DNA of 52,598 nt from Bacteroidales bacterium (GTDB lineage: Bacteria; Bacteroidota; Bacteroidia; Bacteroidales; WCHB1-69). The DNA lies in NCBI GenBank assembly GCA_017615795.1, contig JAFZZK010000046.1:1-52598 (forward strand), given 5' to 3'. Below, piece by piece: positions 17,356-24,492 of the stretch. Every line of letters begins with the position of its first letter. Position 1 is the stretch's first letter. Below the pieces are notes generated by a model that saw only the letters and a list, made by a program, of their open reading frames with translations, did not search any database and was not told the DNA's origin. The position numbers and the translations under genes are program-made.

Positions 17356-18528
17356 ATGAACTTGAAAAAAAGAATCTTATTATATCTCCTGATATTTTTT
17401 GTCGGGAGTGTTGTGGGACAAGGCACTCAAAAGACGTTCAAGGTGGTTTTGGACGCGGGACACGGGGCGCACGACCCGGGCTGTATAGGCACGAAAGTCA
17501 ATGAAAAGACCGTGAATCTGAGCATGGCCCTCAAGGTGGGGAAACTCATTGAAGAACACTGCCCCGACGTGAAGGTGATTTACACCCGCAAGACGGATGT
17601 CTTCGTGGAGCTGTACCGCCGCGCCGAGATCGCCAACAAGGAACACGCCGACCTCTTCATCTCTTTTCACTGCAATTCGTCGGAGAACCCCAACGGCAAT
17701 GGCGTGGAGACCTACCTGATGGGCCTCTCCAAGAGCGAGGCCAACCAGGCTGTGGCGCGACGCGAGAACTCGGCCATCTTAAAGGAGAAGAATTACCAGG
17801 AGAACTACGGCGGCTTCGACCCCAATGCGCCCGAGTCCAACATCATCTTTTCCTTGTACTCTTCCGCTTACATGAACAAATCCATCATTCTGGCCGACAT
17901 GGTGCAGAAGAACCTGGTCTCCATCTCCCATCTCACCGACCGCGGGGTCAAGCAGGCCAATTACTGGGTGCTTTACCGTGTGGCCATGCCCAGCATCCTT
18001 ATCGAAATGGGATTCCTCTCCAATCCGGGTGACCAGGCTTTCCTCAACAATCAGGAGAACCAGAACAAGATTGCTGCCGGCATATACAATGCCTTTGTGG
18101 ACTATATCGACAAAATCAACAACACGAAGCATGTTCACCTGCCGGTCAGCGGTGCGGTGGCCCCCAAGACCGAGACACCACCTGCAATCCAGGTGGAAGG
18201 GCCCGATACAGTTGCCGCCGCCACTGCGGAACCCTCTCAAAATGTGACTCCTGTGGAAAAATCCAACGAGATACGCTTTAAGGTGCAGATATTGGCCTCT
18301 CCTGTGAAACTGGAGGTCACGGACAGCCGTATCTGGAACATCCCCCAGTTGGGATGCTACCAGGAAAACGGCCTGTGGAAGTACACGGCGGGCGACGAAA
18401 CCACCTACGAAGCTGCCAACACGTTGCTCGCGGAAATGAAAAAAACGCATAAGGACGCGTTTATGATAGCTTTCCAGGGCGATAAAAAAATATCTGTCTC
18501 CGAGGCACGAAAATTGACGAAAAAATAA
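17356..18528 (+). CDS. N-acetylmuramoyl-L-alanine amidase (Amidase_3) with SPOR-like C-terminus
   Basis: A 390-residue periplasmic enzyme. The signal peptide MNLKKRILLYLLIFFVGSV places the start at the ATG 17356 rather than at 17257. The catalytic domain (about 27-250) has the zinc-site motif VVLDAGHGAHDPG with His36, YRRAEIANKEHADLFISF with FHCNSS following, and the late glutamate in ILIEMGFLSNPGD. A Pro/Thr-rich linker (about 265-305) leads to a short SPOR-like repeat (EIRFKVQILASPVKL...) at about 310-390. SPOR domains bind denuded septal glycan. The enzyme cleaves the stem peptide from N-acetylmuramic acid and likely acts in daughter-cell separation. Confidence 0.92.
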   Translation: MNLKKRILLYLLIFFVGSVVGQGTQKTFKVVLDAGHGAHDPGCIGTKVNEKTVNLSMALKVGKLIEEHCPDVKVIYTRKTDVFVELYRRAEIANKEHADLFISFHCNSSENPNGNGVETYLMGLSKSEANQAVARRENSAILKEKNYQENYGGFDPNAPESNIIFSLYSSAYMNKSIILADMVQKNLVSISHLTDRGVKQANYWVLYRVAMPSILIEMGFLSNPGDQAFLNNQENQNKIAAGIYNAFVDYIDKINNTKHVHLPVSGAVAPKTETPPAIQVEGPDTVAAATAEPSQNVTPVEKSNEIRFKVQILASPVKLEVTDSRIWNIPQLGCYQENGLWKYTAGDETTYEAANTLLAEMKKTHKDAFMIAFQGDKKISVSEARKLTKK

Positions 18529-18536
18529 TATCTTTG
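18529..18536 (+). promoter_or_regulatory. -7 box (TATCTTTG) for the MlaD-family gene
   Basis: TATCTTTG begins directly after the amidase stop codon and lies 20 nt before the MCE gene start. The MCE gene can therefore be transcribed apart from the amidase. Confidence 0.7.
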
Positions 18537-18555
18537 CCGCTCATTTTGAATCCCG

Positions 18556-19548
18556 ATGAGCAACAGCAAAGACAACAAACAACATTATTCTGAAAAGAAC
18601 ATCAAGAGCATGAAGGTCGCGATTTTTTGCATCGCCGCCCTCGTGATCTTCTATTTCGGTTGCAATTTTCTCAAAGGACTCAACGTCTTCAATCGCAAGA
18701 CCCATCTGTATGCCGTTTTTGAAAATGTCGGGGACCTGCACGAGAGCACCAATGTGGTGTTCAACGGCTTCCCCATTGGGAAGGTCAACGATATCAAGTT
18801 GCTAAGCACGAACCCGCCGCGCATTTGTGCCGAGATTCTGCTGACGGAGGATATCAACATCCCGGTTGACAGTCGCTTCGAGGTCGCCCAAAAGGATGTG
18901 CTCGGTGGCATGATTGTGAACCTTGTGTTGGGAAATTCAAAGACTTTTGCCAAAGAGAAAGACACTTTGGGCAGTGCGCTCGCGCCCGGCATGTTCGATG
19001 GCATTGATGAGATCAAGGCGCAATTAGCCAGCGTCATCGCCTCGGTCGACACCCTGGGGCTCTCCCTCAAGAGCGCCTTCCATCCGTTTGACTCCGCCAA
19101 CAGCGCTTTCATGCTCAAGGCAACCCTCACCAACCTCGAGGCCTCGACCCGCCATCTCAACCAACTTCTTGCCAACAACGAAGGCAAAGTGGGACGGGTA
19201 GTATCTCAGCTTGAACAACTGACCGCCACACTGAGCGACGCCACCCCGCAAATCAACACCATCGTGGCCAATTTGGATAATATCTCTGATTCACTTGCGC
19301 AGAGTAACATCAGGGCTCTGCTTAACGACGCACAAGCCACAGTGGCCAATCTCAATGGTGTAACCGCCAAGATAGAAAATGGAGAAGGCTCTGTAGGTAA
19401 ACTCGTCAATAATGAACAACTTTACCAAAATGTCACGCAAACCCTCGAAAGCCTCAATAATCTCATCACGGATCTGAAGGCTAATCCTTCGAAATATATC
19501 AACGTGACTGTTTTTGGGAAAAAAGAGAAAAAGAAAAGTTCCAATTAA
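18556..19548 (+). CDS. MlaD family (MCE domain) lipid-transport protein
   Basis: A 330-residue protein with one N-terminal membrane anchor (about 20-40, VAIFCIAALVIFYFGCNFL) and an MCE domain (about 45-125, with YAVFENVGDLHESTNVVFNG and GKVNDIKL). A long helical periplasmic region follows, rich in Asn/Leu/Thr, with repeated segments such as LDNISDSLAQSN. MCE proteins form hexamers that carry phospholipids between membranes. The usual ABC partners (MlaE, MlaF) are not beside it here. It has its own promoter, and DUF3127 and wall-enzyme genes follow it in the same direction. Confidence 0.88.
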   Translation: MSNSKDNKQHYSEKNIKSMKVAIFCIAALVIFYFGCNFLKGLNVFNRKTHLYAVFENVGDLHESTNVVFNGFPIGKVNDIKLLSTNPPRICAEILLTEDINIPVDSRFEVAQKDVLGGMIVNLVLGNSKTFAKEKDTLGSALAPGMFDGIDEIKAQLASVIASVDTLGLSLKSAFHPFDSANSAFMLKATLTNLEASTRHLNQLLANNEGKVGRVVSQLEQLTATLSDATPQINTIVANLDNISDSLAQSNIRALLNDAQATVANLNGVTAKIENGEGSVGKLVNNEQLYQNVTQTLESLNNLITDLKANPSKYINVTVFGKKEKKKSSN

Positions 19549-19577
19549 ATAATAATTGTAAAAAATTCAAACCAACT

Positions 19578-20024
19578 ATGTCATTAGAAATAACAGGAAG
19601 ACTGATACAGAAGCTCCCGATGCAATCGGGCACCAGCGCCAGAACGGGTTCCACCTGGCAGAAACAGGAATTTGTCATCGAAACCAATGACCAATTCCCG
19701 AAAAAAATATGCGCCAACCTGTGGGGCGACCGTGCCGACCAGCTCAACGAATACAACATCGGTGACCAGATGAAGGTCTCCTTCGACTTGGAATCCCGCG
19801 AGTTCAATGGCAAGTGGTACACTGACGTGAAAGCATGGAAGATTGAACATGTGCAGGAGGGCGCTCCCCAACAGGGGGCATATAATCCGGCAGCTGTAAC
19901 ACCCCAACACACCGCCTATACTCCTCCGGCCGGCACTCCCCAACCTGCCAGCGACCTGCCCGGTGCAGCATTCGCTTCCGACACCTTCGTGGACAACGGC
20001 ACGCCCGACGACTTGCCCTTCTAA
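19578..20024 (+). CDS. DUF3127 domain protein, SSB-like
   Basis: A 148-residue protein whose first 100 residues match the DUF3127 pattern (SLEITGRLIQKLPMQSG, STWQKQEFVIETNDQFPKK, KVSFDLESREFNGKWYTDV). The predicted fold is a small OB-like barrel; its function is not established. The C-terminal 45 residues are Pro/Thr/Ala-rich and end in an acidic DDLPF tip, similar to the acidic tail of single-stranded DNA-binding proteins. The start ATG follows the MCE gene stop by 29 nt. A role in nucleic-acid binding is inference from the tail and fold. Confidence 0.85.
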   Translation: MSLEITGRLIQKLPMQSGTSARTGSTWQKQEFVIETNDQFPKKICANLWGDRADQLNEYNIGDQMKVSFDLESREFNGKWYTDVKAWKIEHVQEGAPQQGAYNPAAVTPQHTAYTPPAGTPQPASDLPGAAFASDTFVDNGTPDDLPF

Positions 20025-20100
20025 ATTTGTAAAATCATAATCTTCGTCTGTTCGATACCCTCAAATTTCCTGCGGACGTAGATGTATATTTCCATAGCCC

Positions 20101-20895
20101 ATGACGCACGGAATCTGTCTTTGGATGGCCGCCTCCCTTCGCGCTGCGCCGTCACACACCGCCGAAATGGTGTCCCAACTCCTGTTCGGGGAAACCTATG
20201 AAATTCTGGAGTCACAACCCGAGTGGCTCAAGGTCTGCACGGACGACTGCGGCTACGAGGCATGGCTTCAGCGCAAGCAGCACACCCCTGTCTCGGAAGA
20301 GGAGTTGACCACACTGCACCAGACACAGGTGTGTCGGGTGGAGACTCTCTTTCAGTACATTCGAGACAAGGCTTTTCATATTCCAACGCTTCTTTGTGCC
20401 GGGGCTCGATACCCCAAACCCGTTGATAATGCATTTACGATAGCGGGAAGAAAATTTGTGTTGGAGACAACCACTCCATTGCATGTTGTGCGACATGAAG
20501 GGTTGACCGAGCAGCAGGACCGTTTGCTCTCCTTTGCGCTGCAATACCTGAACGCCCCTTACATGTGGGGCGGTCGCACGCCCGCAGGCATCGACTGCTC
20601 CGGCTTTACCCAGCTGGTTTACGCCAGCATCGGCATATCCCTGCCGCGCGACGCCTCACAACAGGTGCAAATGGGGACGCCCGTCGACTTTGTGGATGAG
20701 GCCTGCATCGGCGACCTTGCCTTTTTCGGCAATGAGGAAGGAAAAATCATCCATGTGGGCATGGTCTGTGGACGCCGTCAGATTCTGCACGCCTCGGGAC
20801 ATGTGCAAATCAACACCCTTGATGAGACCGGGATATTCCGTGACGACGTGGGACAATACACCCACACTCTTCGTGTTATCAAACGCATCCTTTAA
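20101..20895 (+). CDS. C40-family peptidase (SH3 plus NlpC/P60)
   Basis: A 264-residue protein. An SH3-like region (about 1-130, with LLFGETYEILESQPEWLKV) precedes an NlpC/P60 domain (about 140-255). The catalytic Cys166 lies in GIDCSGFTQLVY, the His218 in KIIHVGMV, and a third polar residue His230 in ILHASGH. Such enzymes cut gamma-D-glutamyl-diaminopimelate links in muropeptides. No signal peptide is visible, so it may act on imported muropeptides in the cytoplasm, as the Bacteroides relatives with this two-domain layout are thought to do. It lies 5 nt before mltG. Confidence 0.9.
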   Translation: MTHGICLWMAASLRAAPSHTAEMVSQLLFGETYEILESQPEWLKVCTDDCGYEAWLQRKQHTPVSEEELTTLHQTQVCRVETLFQYIRDKAFHIPTLLCAGARYPKPVDNAFTIAGRKFVLETTTPLHVVRHEGLTEQQDRLLSFALQYLNAPYMWGGRTPAGIDCSGFTQLVYASIGISLPRDASQQVQMGTPVDFVDEACIGDLAFFGNEEGKIIHVGMVCGRRQILHASGHVQINTLDETGIFRDDVGQYTHTLRVIKRIL

Positions 20896-20900
20896 TCCTT

Positions 20901-21923
20901 ATGAAAAAAAGTATTCTTTGGGGACTGTTGGTCTTGTTCTGCGTGCTGGTAGCCGCTGCCGCTATCGTTGCCTGTTCTCTTTTTGGAGGTAGTACGGGCA
21001 ATGCGGAAGAGGTCGTTGTTACGGTGCCGCATCAGGCCACATACGAGCAGATGAAGGACTCTTTGCGCGCCAAGCATGTGCTTGTCCGTGAGAGCGGGTT
21101 CGACCGCGCCGCTCGCCTGATGCGCTTCAAGACCATCCGCCCGGGACACTACACCATCCAGCCTAACACGAGCAATGTCACATTGGTGCGTATCCTGCGC
21201 CGCGGGCAGCATTATCCCGTGAAATTCGCCTTCAACAACGTGCGCACCGTCGACCAGTTTGTGGACAAGGTGGGCAGCAAGTTTTTCTTTGCGCCGTCAG
21301 AATTGGCTGCATTGCTGGCGGATAGCGGTTTTATTGGCAAGTATGGCTTTGATAAATGGACTCTGCCGGCCCTGTTTATTCCCAACAGTTACGAGATTTT
21401 CTACGACATCACCGCCGAGGATTTCGTGGCTAAGATGTACGATTTCTACAACCAGTTTTGGAACGACAAACGTCGCGCGCAGGCCGATGCCATCGGATTG
21501 ACACCTGTTGAAGTGGCCACATTGGCCTCCATCGTCGAGGAAGAAAACCACCGCCCCGCTGAAAAGGCCATAATCGCGGGACTATACATGAACCGCATTC
21601 ACAAGGGCATGTTGCTGCAGGCCGACCCGACCGTCAAGTTCGCGCTTGGCGATTTTGCCCGCAAGCGCATCCTCAATGCCGACTTGCAGGTGGATTCCCC
21701 CTATAATACCTATAAGTACAAAGGCTTGCCGCCAGGCCCGATTCGTATGCCCGAAGGCTCCACGATAGATTCCGTGCTGCACTATGCGCATCATGATTAT
21801 CTGTATATGTGTGCCAAAGAGGATTTGTCGGGTTATCACAATTTCACATCGAGCGCGGCACAACATGCAGCCAATGCCGCCCGCTATCGCGCAGCCCTCA
21901 ATCGTCAGAATATCAAACGCTAA
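20901..21923 (+). CDS. mltG: endolytic murein transglycosylase MltG
   Basis: A 340-residue protein with an N-terminal membrane helix (about 4-27), a LysM-like region and a YceG catalytic domain (about 130-335). The signature VATLASIVEEENHRPAEKAI holds the catalytic glutamate (about 210-216). LQADPTVKFALG and YNTYKYKGLPPGPIRMPEG are also typical. MltG cuts nascent glycan strands in the inner membrane and sets their length. It follows the C40 peptidase by 5 nt and precedes a ROK kinase by 12 nt, so co-transcription is likely. Confidence 0.95.
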   Translation: MKKSILWGLLVLFCVLVAAAAIVACSLFGGSTGNAEEVVVTVPHQATYEQMKDSLRAKHVLVRESGFDRAARLMRFKTIRPGHYTIQPNTSNVTLVRILRRGQHYPVKFAFNNVRTVDQFVDKVGSKFFFAPSELAALLADSGFIGKYGFDKWTLPALFIPNSYEIFYDITAEDFVAKMYDFYNQFWNDKRRAQADAIGLTPVEVATLASIVEEENHRPAEKAIIAGLYMNRIHKGMLLQADPTVKFALGDFARKRILNADLQVDSPYNTYKYKGLPPGPIRMPEGSTIDSVLHYAHHDYLYMCAKEDLSGYHNFTSSAAQHAANAARYRAALNRQNIKR

Positions 21924-21935
21924 ATTCATATCCCC

Positions 21936-22877
21936 ATGAATACATACTCTATAGGCATCGATATCGGCGGCACCAATACCGACATTGGCATCGTGCGTGA
22001 CGATGGTTTTATCGTGCGTCGCGACAGCTTGCCTACCGACTCATACGATACGGCAGAAGAGTTTATGGCTGCCATCACGCGGCAGATTCGCATAATGTTG
22101 AATGATTGTAATTTATACAATCTGAGGGGCATTGGTATCGGGGCACCCAACGGCAATTACCGCACAGTCCGAATCGAGGCGGACACTGCCAACTTGCGCA
22201 TCAAGACCCCCATTCCGTTAGGGGAATATCTGGGTGCTCATTTTGAGGTGCCTGTACGTCTGGACAACGATGCGAATGCGGCGGCGGTGGGCGAGATGAT
22301 ATACGGCGGTGCCCGTGGCATGCAGCATTTCATCATGCTCACTTTGGGCACGGGCGTGGGTAGCGGCATTGTCGTCGATGGACGGTTGTTGCACGGCGCG
22401 CATGGCATGGCCGGCGAGATAGGCCATACCACAGTCTTGCCCGGCGGGCGTGCCTGTAGCTGTGGCCGCAGCGGCTGTCTGGAGATGTACGCCTCCGCAC
22501 GGGGCATCTGCCAGAACTATCGCGAGGCACTGCATCAGAGCAACCCCTCGGCTGCGGAACCTGCGGGCTTGACTTGCCAGTTCGTGGGAGAGTCGGCCCA
22601 AAAGGGCGATCTTGTCGCCTTGCAGGCGTATGATGTCACCGCCCGTTGGCTGGGGGTTGCCTTGGCCAATGCTGTTGCCTTCTCCGAGCCGGAGGCCGTG
22701 TTCCTCATGGGCGGGCCTACGCGCGCCGGCGAAGTGCTCATGAAACCGCTTCGCGACTATTTCGAAGAGAACTTGCTCTTCCTTTATAAGGGTAAAGTCA
22801 AAGTGCTCTTGTCACAACTGCCCCAGAATGACGTTGCGATTCTTGGCGCTGCCGCGCTTGGCATGTTAAATGATTAA
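21936..22877 (+). CDS. ROK-family sugar kinase (glucokinase-like)
   Basis: A 313-residue ROK protein. The N-terminal phosphate-binding motif is GIDIGGTNTDIGIV. The catalytic Asp lies in RLDNDANAAAVGE, and LTLGTGVGSGIVVDG follows. The zinc-binding ROK signature is ACSCGRSGCLEMYAS. No helix-turn-helix precedes the kinase fold, so it is an enzyme rather than a repressor. It probably phosphorylates glucose or an amino sugar. Its position among peptidoglycan genes makes a recycled wall sugar a reasonable guess, but the substrate is not shown by sequence. Confidence 0.9.
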   Translation: MNTYSIGIDIGGTNTDIGIVRDDGFIVRRDSLPTDSYDTAEEFMAAITRQIRIMLNDCNLYNLRGIGIGAPNGNYRTVRIEADTANLRIKTPIPLGEYLGAHFEVPVRLDNDANAAAVGEMIYGGARGMQHFIMLTLGTGVGSGIVVDGRLLHGAHGMAGEIGHTTVLPGGRACSCGRSGCLEMYASARGICQNYREALHQSNPSAAEPAGLTCQFVGESAQKGDLVALQAYDVTARWLGVALANAVAFSEPEAVFLMGGPTRAGEVLMKPLRDYFEENLLFLYKGKVKVLLSQLPQNDVAILGAAALGMLND

Positions 22878-22894
22878 TATTCATTAACCTTATT

Positions 22895-23317
22895 ATGAAA
22901 GTTGATAAATATATCCACAAGGTCCAGTATTATGAGACGGACAAAATGGGCGTAACGCACCACTCTAATTATGTCCGTTGGATGGAGGAGGCTCGCGTCA
23001 ATTTCCTCGACAAGATTGGTTTTGGGTATCGGAAGTTGGAGGAAGACGGCATCATCTCGCCCGTGCTCGCCGTGGAATGTGAGTTTAAGAATCCCACGGT
23101 TTTTGCTGATGAGGTGGAAATAGAGACGAGGGTCGCGGAGTTTCGGGGTGTTCGCCTTGTAATGGAGTATGTGATGCGCAAACTGCCGGGCGGTGAACCG
23201 GTGCTCACGGGACGGACCAAGCACTGCTTCGTTACGCCCGCAGGTCGCCCCATCATTCTCGAACACAGCTTTCCTGAATTTGCCAATAAGTTGAAGGAAC
23301 TGCTGGAGAATTCATAA
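22895..23317 (+). CDS. acyl-CoA thioesterase, YbgC-like hotdog fold
   Basis: A 140-residue hotdog protein. The motif YYETDKMGVTHHSNYVRWME (residues about 11-30) contains the Asp and His-x-x-x-Tyr pattern of the YbgC/4HBT branch, more canonical than in the paralogue at 3183. It is likely a short-chain acyl-CoA thioesterase. It starts 17 nt after the ROK gene and may belong to the same transcript. Confidence 0.88.
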   Translation: MKVDKYIHKVQYYETDKMGVTHHSNYVRWMEEARVNFLDKIGFGYRKLEEDGIISPVLAVECEFKNPTVFADEVEIETRVAEFRGVRLVMEYVMRKLPGGEPVLTGRTKHCFVTPAGRPIILEHSFPEFANKLKELLENS

Positions 23318-23351
23318 TCGCGTTTTTAATCGTATCATAATATAGACAGAC

Positions 23352-24431
23352 ATGAAAAACATCCTTTATCTTCATGGCTATGGGAGCAACAAAGACTCCT
23401 ATACAGGCAATTTGCTTAAAGAACTCTTCCCCGAACACCATTGGGTGCTGGAAACTTTTGACCTTGTGCATGTTCAGGATTGCGTGGATTTTGTCCGCAA
23501 AATTGTAAAGGATGAGCAAATCGACATTGTGATTTCGTCTTCATTGGGTTCTGTCTATAATTTGTTTATCAAGAAGGACAGGGAAACCAATCGTATGGTG
23601 GATAAGATTTTTATCAATCCCTGCTGTATCCCGTCAGAGGCCATTCCTCAGATTACACCCGTCCCGCAAGAACTGGTGACGAACTTCCGTGCGCTCGAAT
23701 ACAATATATATAATATACACCAGGACAATTCTCCCGACAAGGTCTTTGGCATCTTTGCCAAGCATGATGAATTGTTGCAATACCATGATTTCTTTGCTGG
23801 AAGATATGGAAATTGGGGCGAGGGCGGGTCGGTCTCGGCCACCAACTGCATTTGGGTGGAAGGGGGGCATAGCCATTTGGAACGTGATGTGTTGCGCGAT
23901 GCGGTTGGACAGGCGCTAGCTTATTTTGACCACGCTCCGGCCAAGAAGAGCGTGATGGCCCCGTCAGAGTCCAAGGAGATCCTTTATGTGGATATGGATG
24001 GCACGTTGGTGGATTGGGACAGTGGTGTAAGCAAGTTGTCCGCATTGGAACGTTTGCAGTACGATGGCTACGAAGACGAGATACCCAATGTGTTTAGCCG
24101 TATGGATCCGATGCCGGGTGCCGTGACCGCTTTTGAACAGTTGTCGCGCAAGTATGATATTTACATTTTGTCAACATCTCCGTGGCGCAACGAGAGTGCC
24201 CCGAGCGACAAGTTGCGCTGGGTGCAGCATTATTTTGGCAAGGGACCGGGCATGCCAGCTTACAAGCGCCTTATCTTGTCGCATCACAAAGAACTGCAGA
24301 AAAAGGGGATTTTGATTGACGACCGTCCCGGCTCGAATGGTGCCCAGTCTTTCGAAGGCATGGTTATCCCATTTGGTGTTGAACCGTATGAGACGTGGGA
24401 CAAGGTGGTTGATTTCCTGATGAAACGTTGA
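23352..24431 (+). CDS. fusion of a YqiA-like esterase and a HAD 5'-nucleotidase-like domain
   Basis: A 359-residue protein with two enzyme domains. Residues 1-200 form a small alpha/beta hydrolase of the YqiA/UPF0227 type: the N-terminal ILYLHGYGSNKDSYTG, the nucleophile region VISSSLGSVYNL (Ser near 63-66) and a late GGHSHLER with the catalytic His. Residues about 208-359 form a HAD phosphatase: YVDMDGTLVDWD (Asp214 and Asp216), ILSTSPWRN and GILIDDRPGSNG. The HAD part resembles 5'(3')-deoxyribonucleotidases. The two parts are joined by a short Lys/Ser linker. The combined function is unknown. It ends the plus-strand series that starts near 17356. Confidence 0.82.
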   Translation: MKNILYLHGYGSNKDSYTGNLLKELFPEHHWVLETFDLVHVQDCVDFVRKIVKDEQIDIVISSSLGSVYNLFIKKDRETNRMVDKIFINPCCIPSEAIPQITPVPQELVTNFRALEYNIYNIHQDNSPDKVFGIFAKHDELLQYHDFFAGRYGNWGEGGSVSATNCIWVEGGHSHLERDVLRDAVGQALAYFDHAPAKKSVMAPSESKEILYVDMDGTLVDWDSGVSKLSALERLQYDGYEDEIPNVFSRMDPMPGAVTAFEQLSRKYDIYILSTSPWRNESAPSDKLRWVQHYFGKGPGMPAYKRLILSHHKELQKKGILIDDRPGSNGAQSFEGMVIPFGVEPYETWDKVVDFLMKR

Positions 24432-24492
24432 TTTTTCAGGTCTTCTGCTTGGTTGCAAGCGATGCTTGCCCTTCGTGTTTATTCTGGAAACA

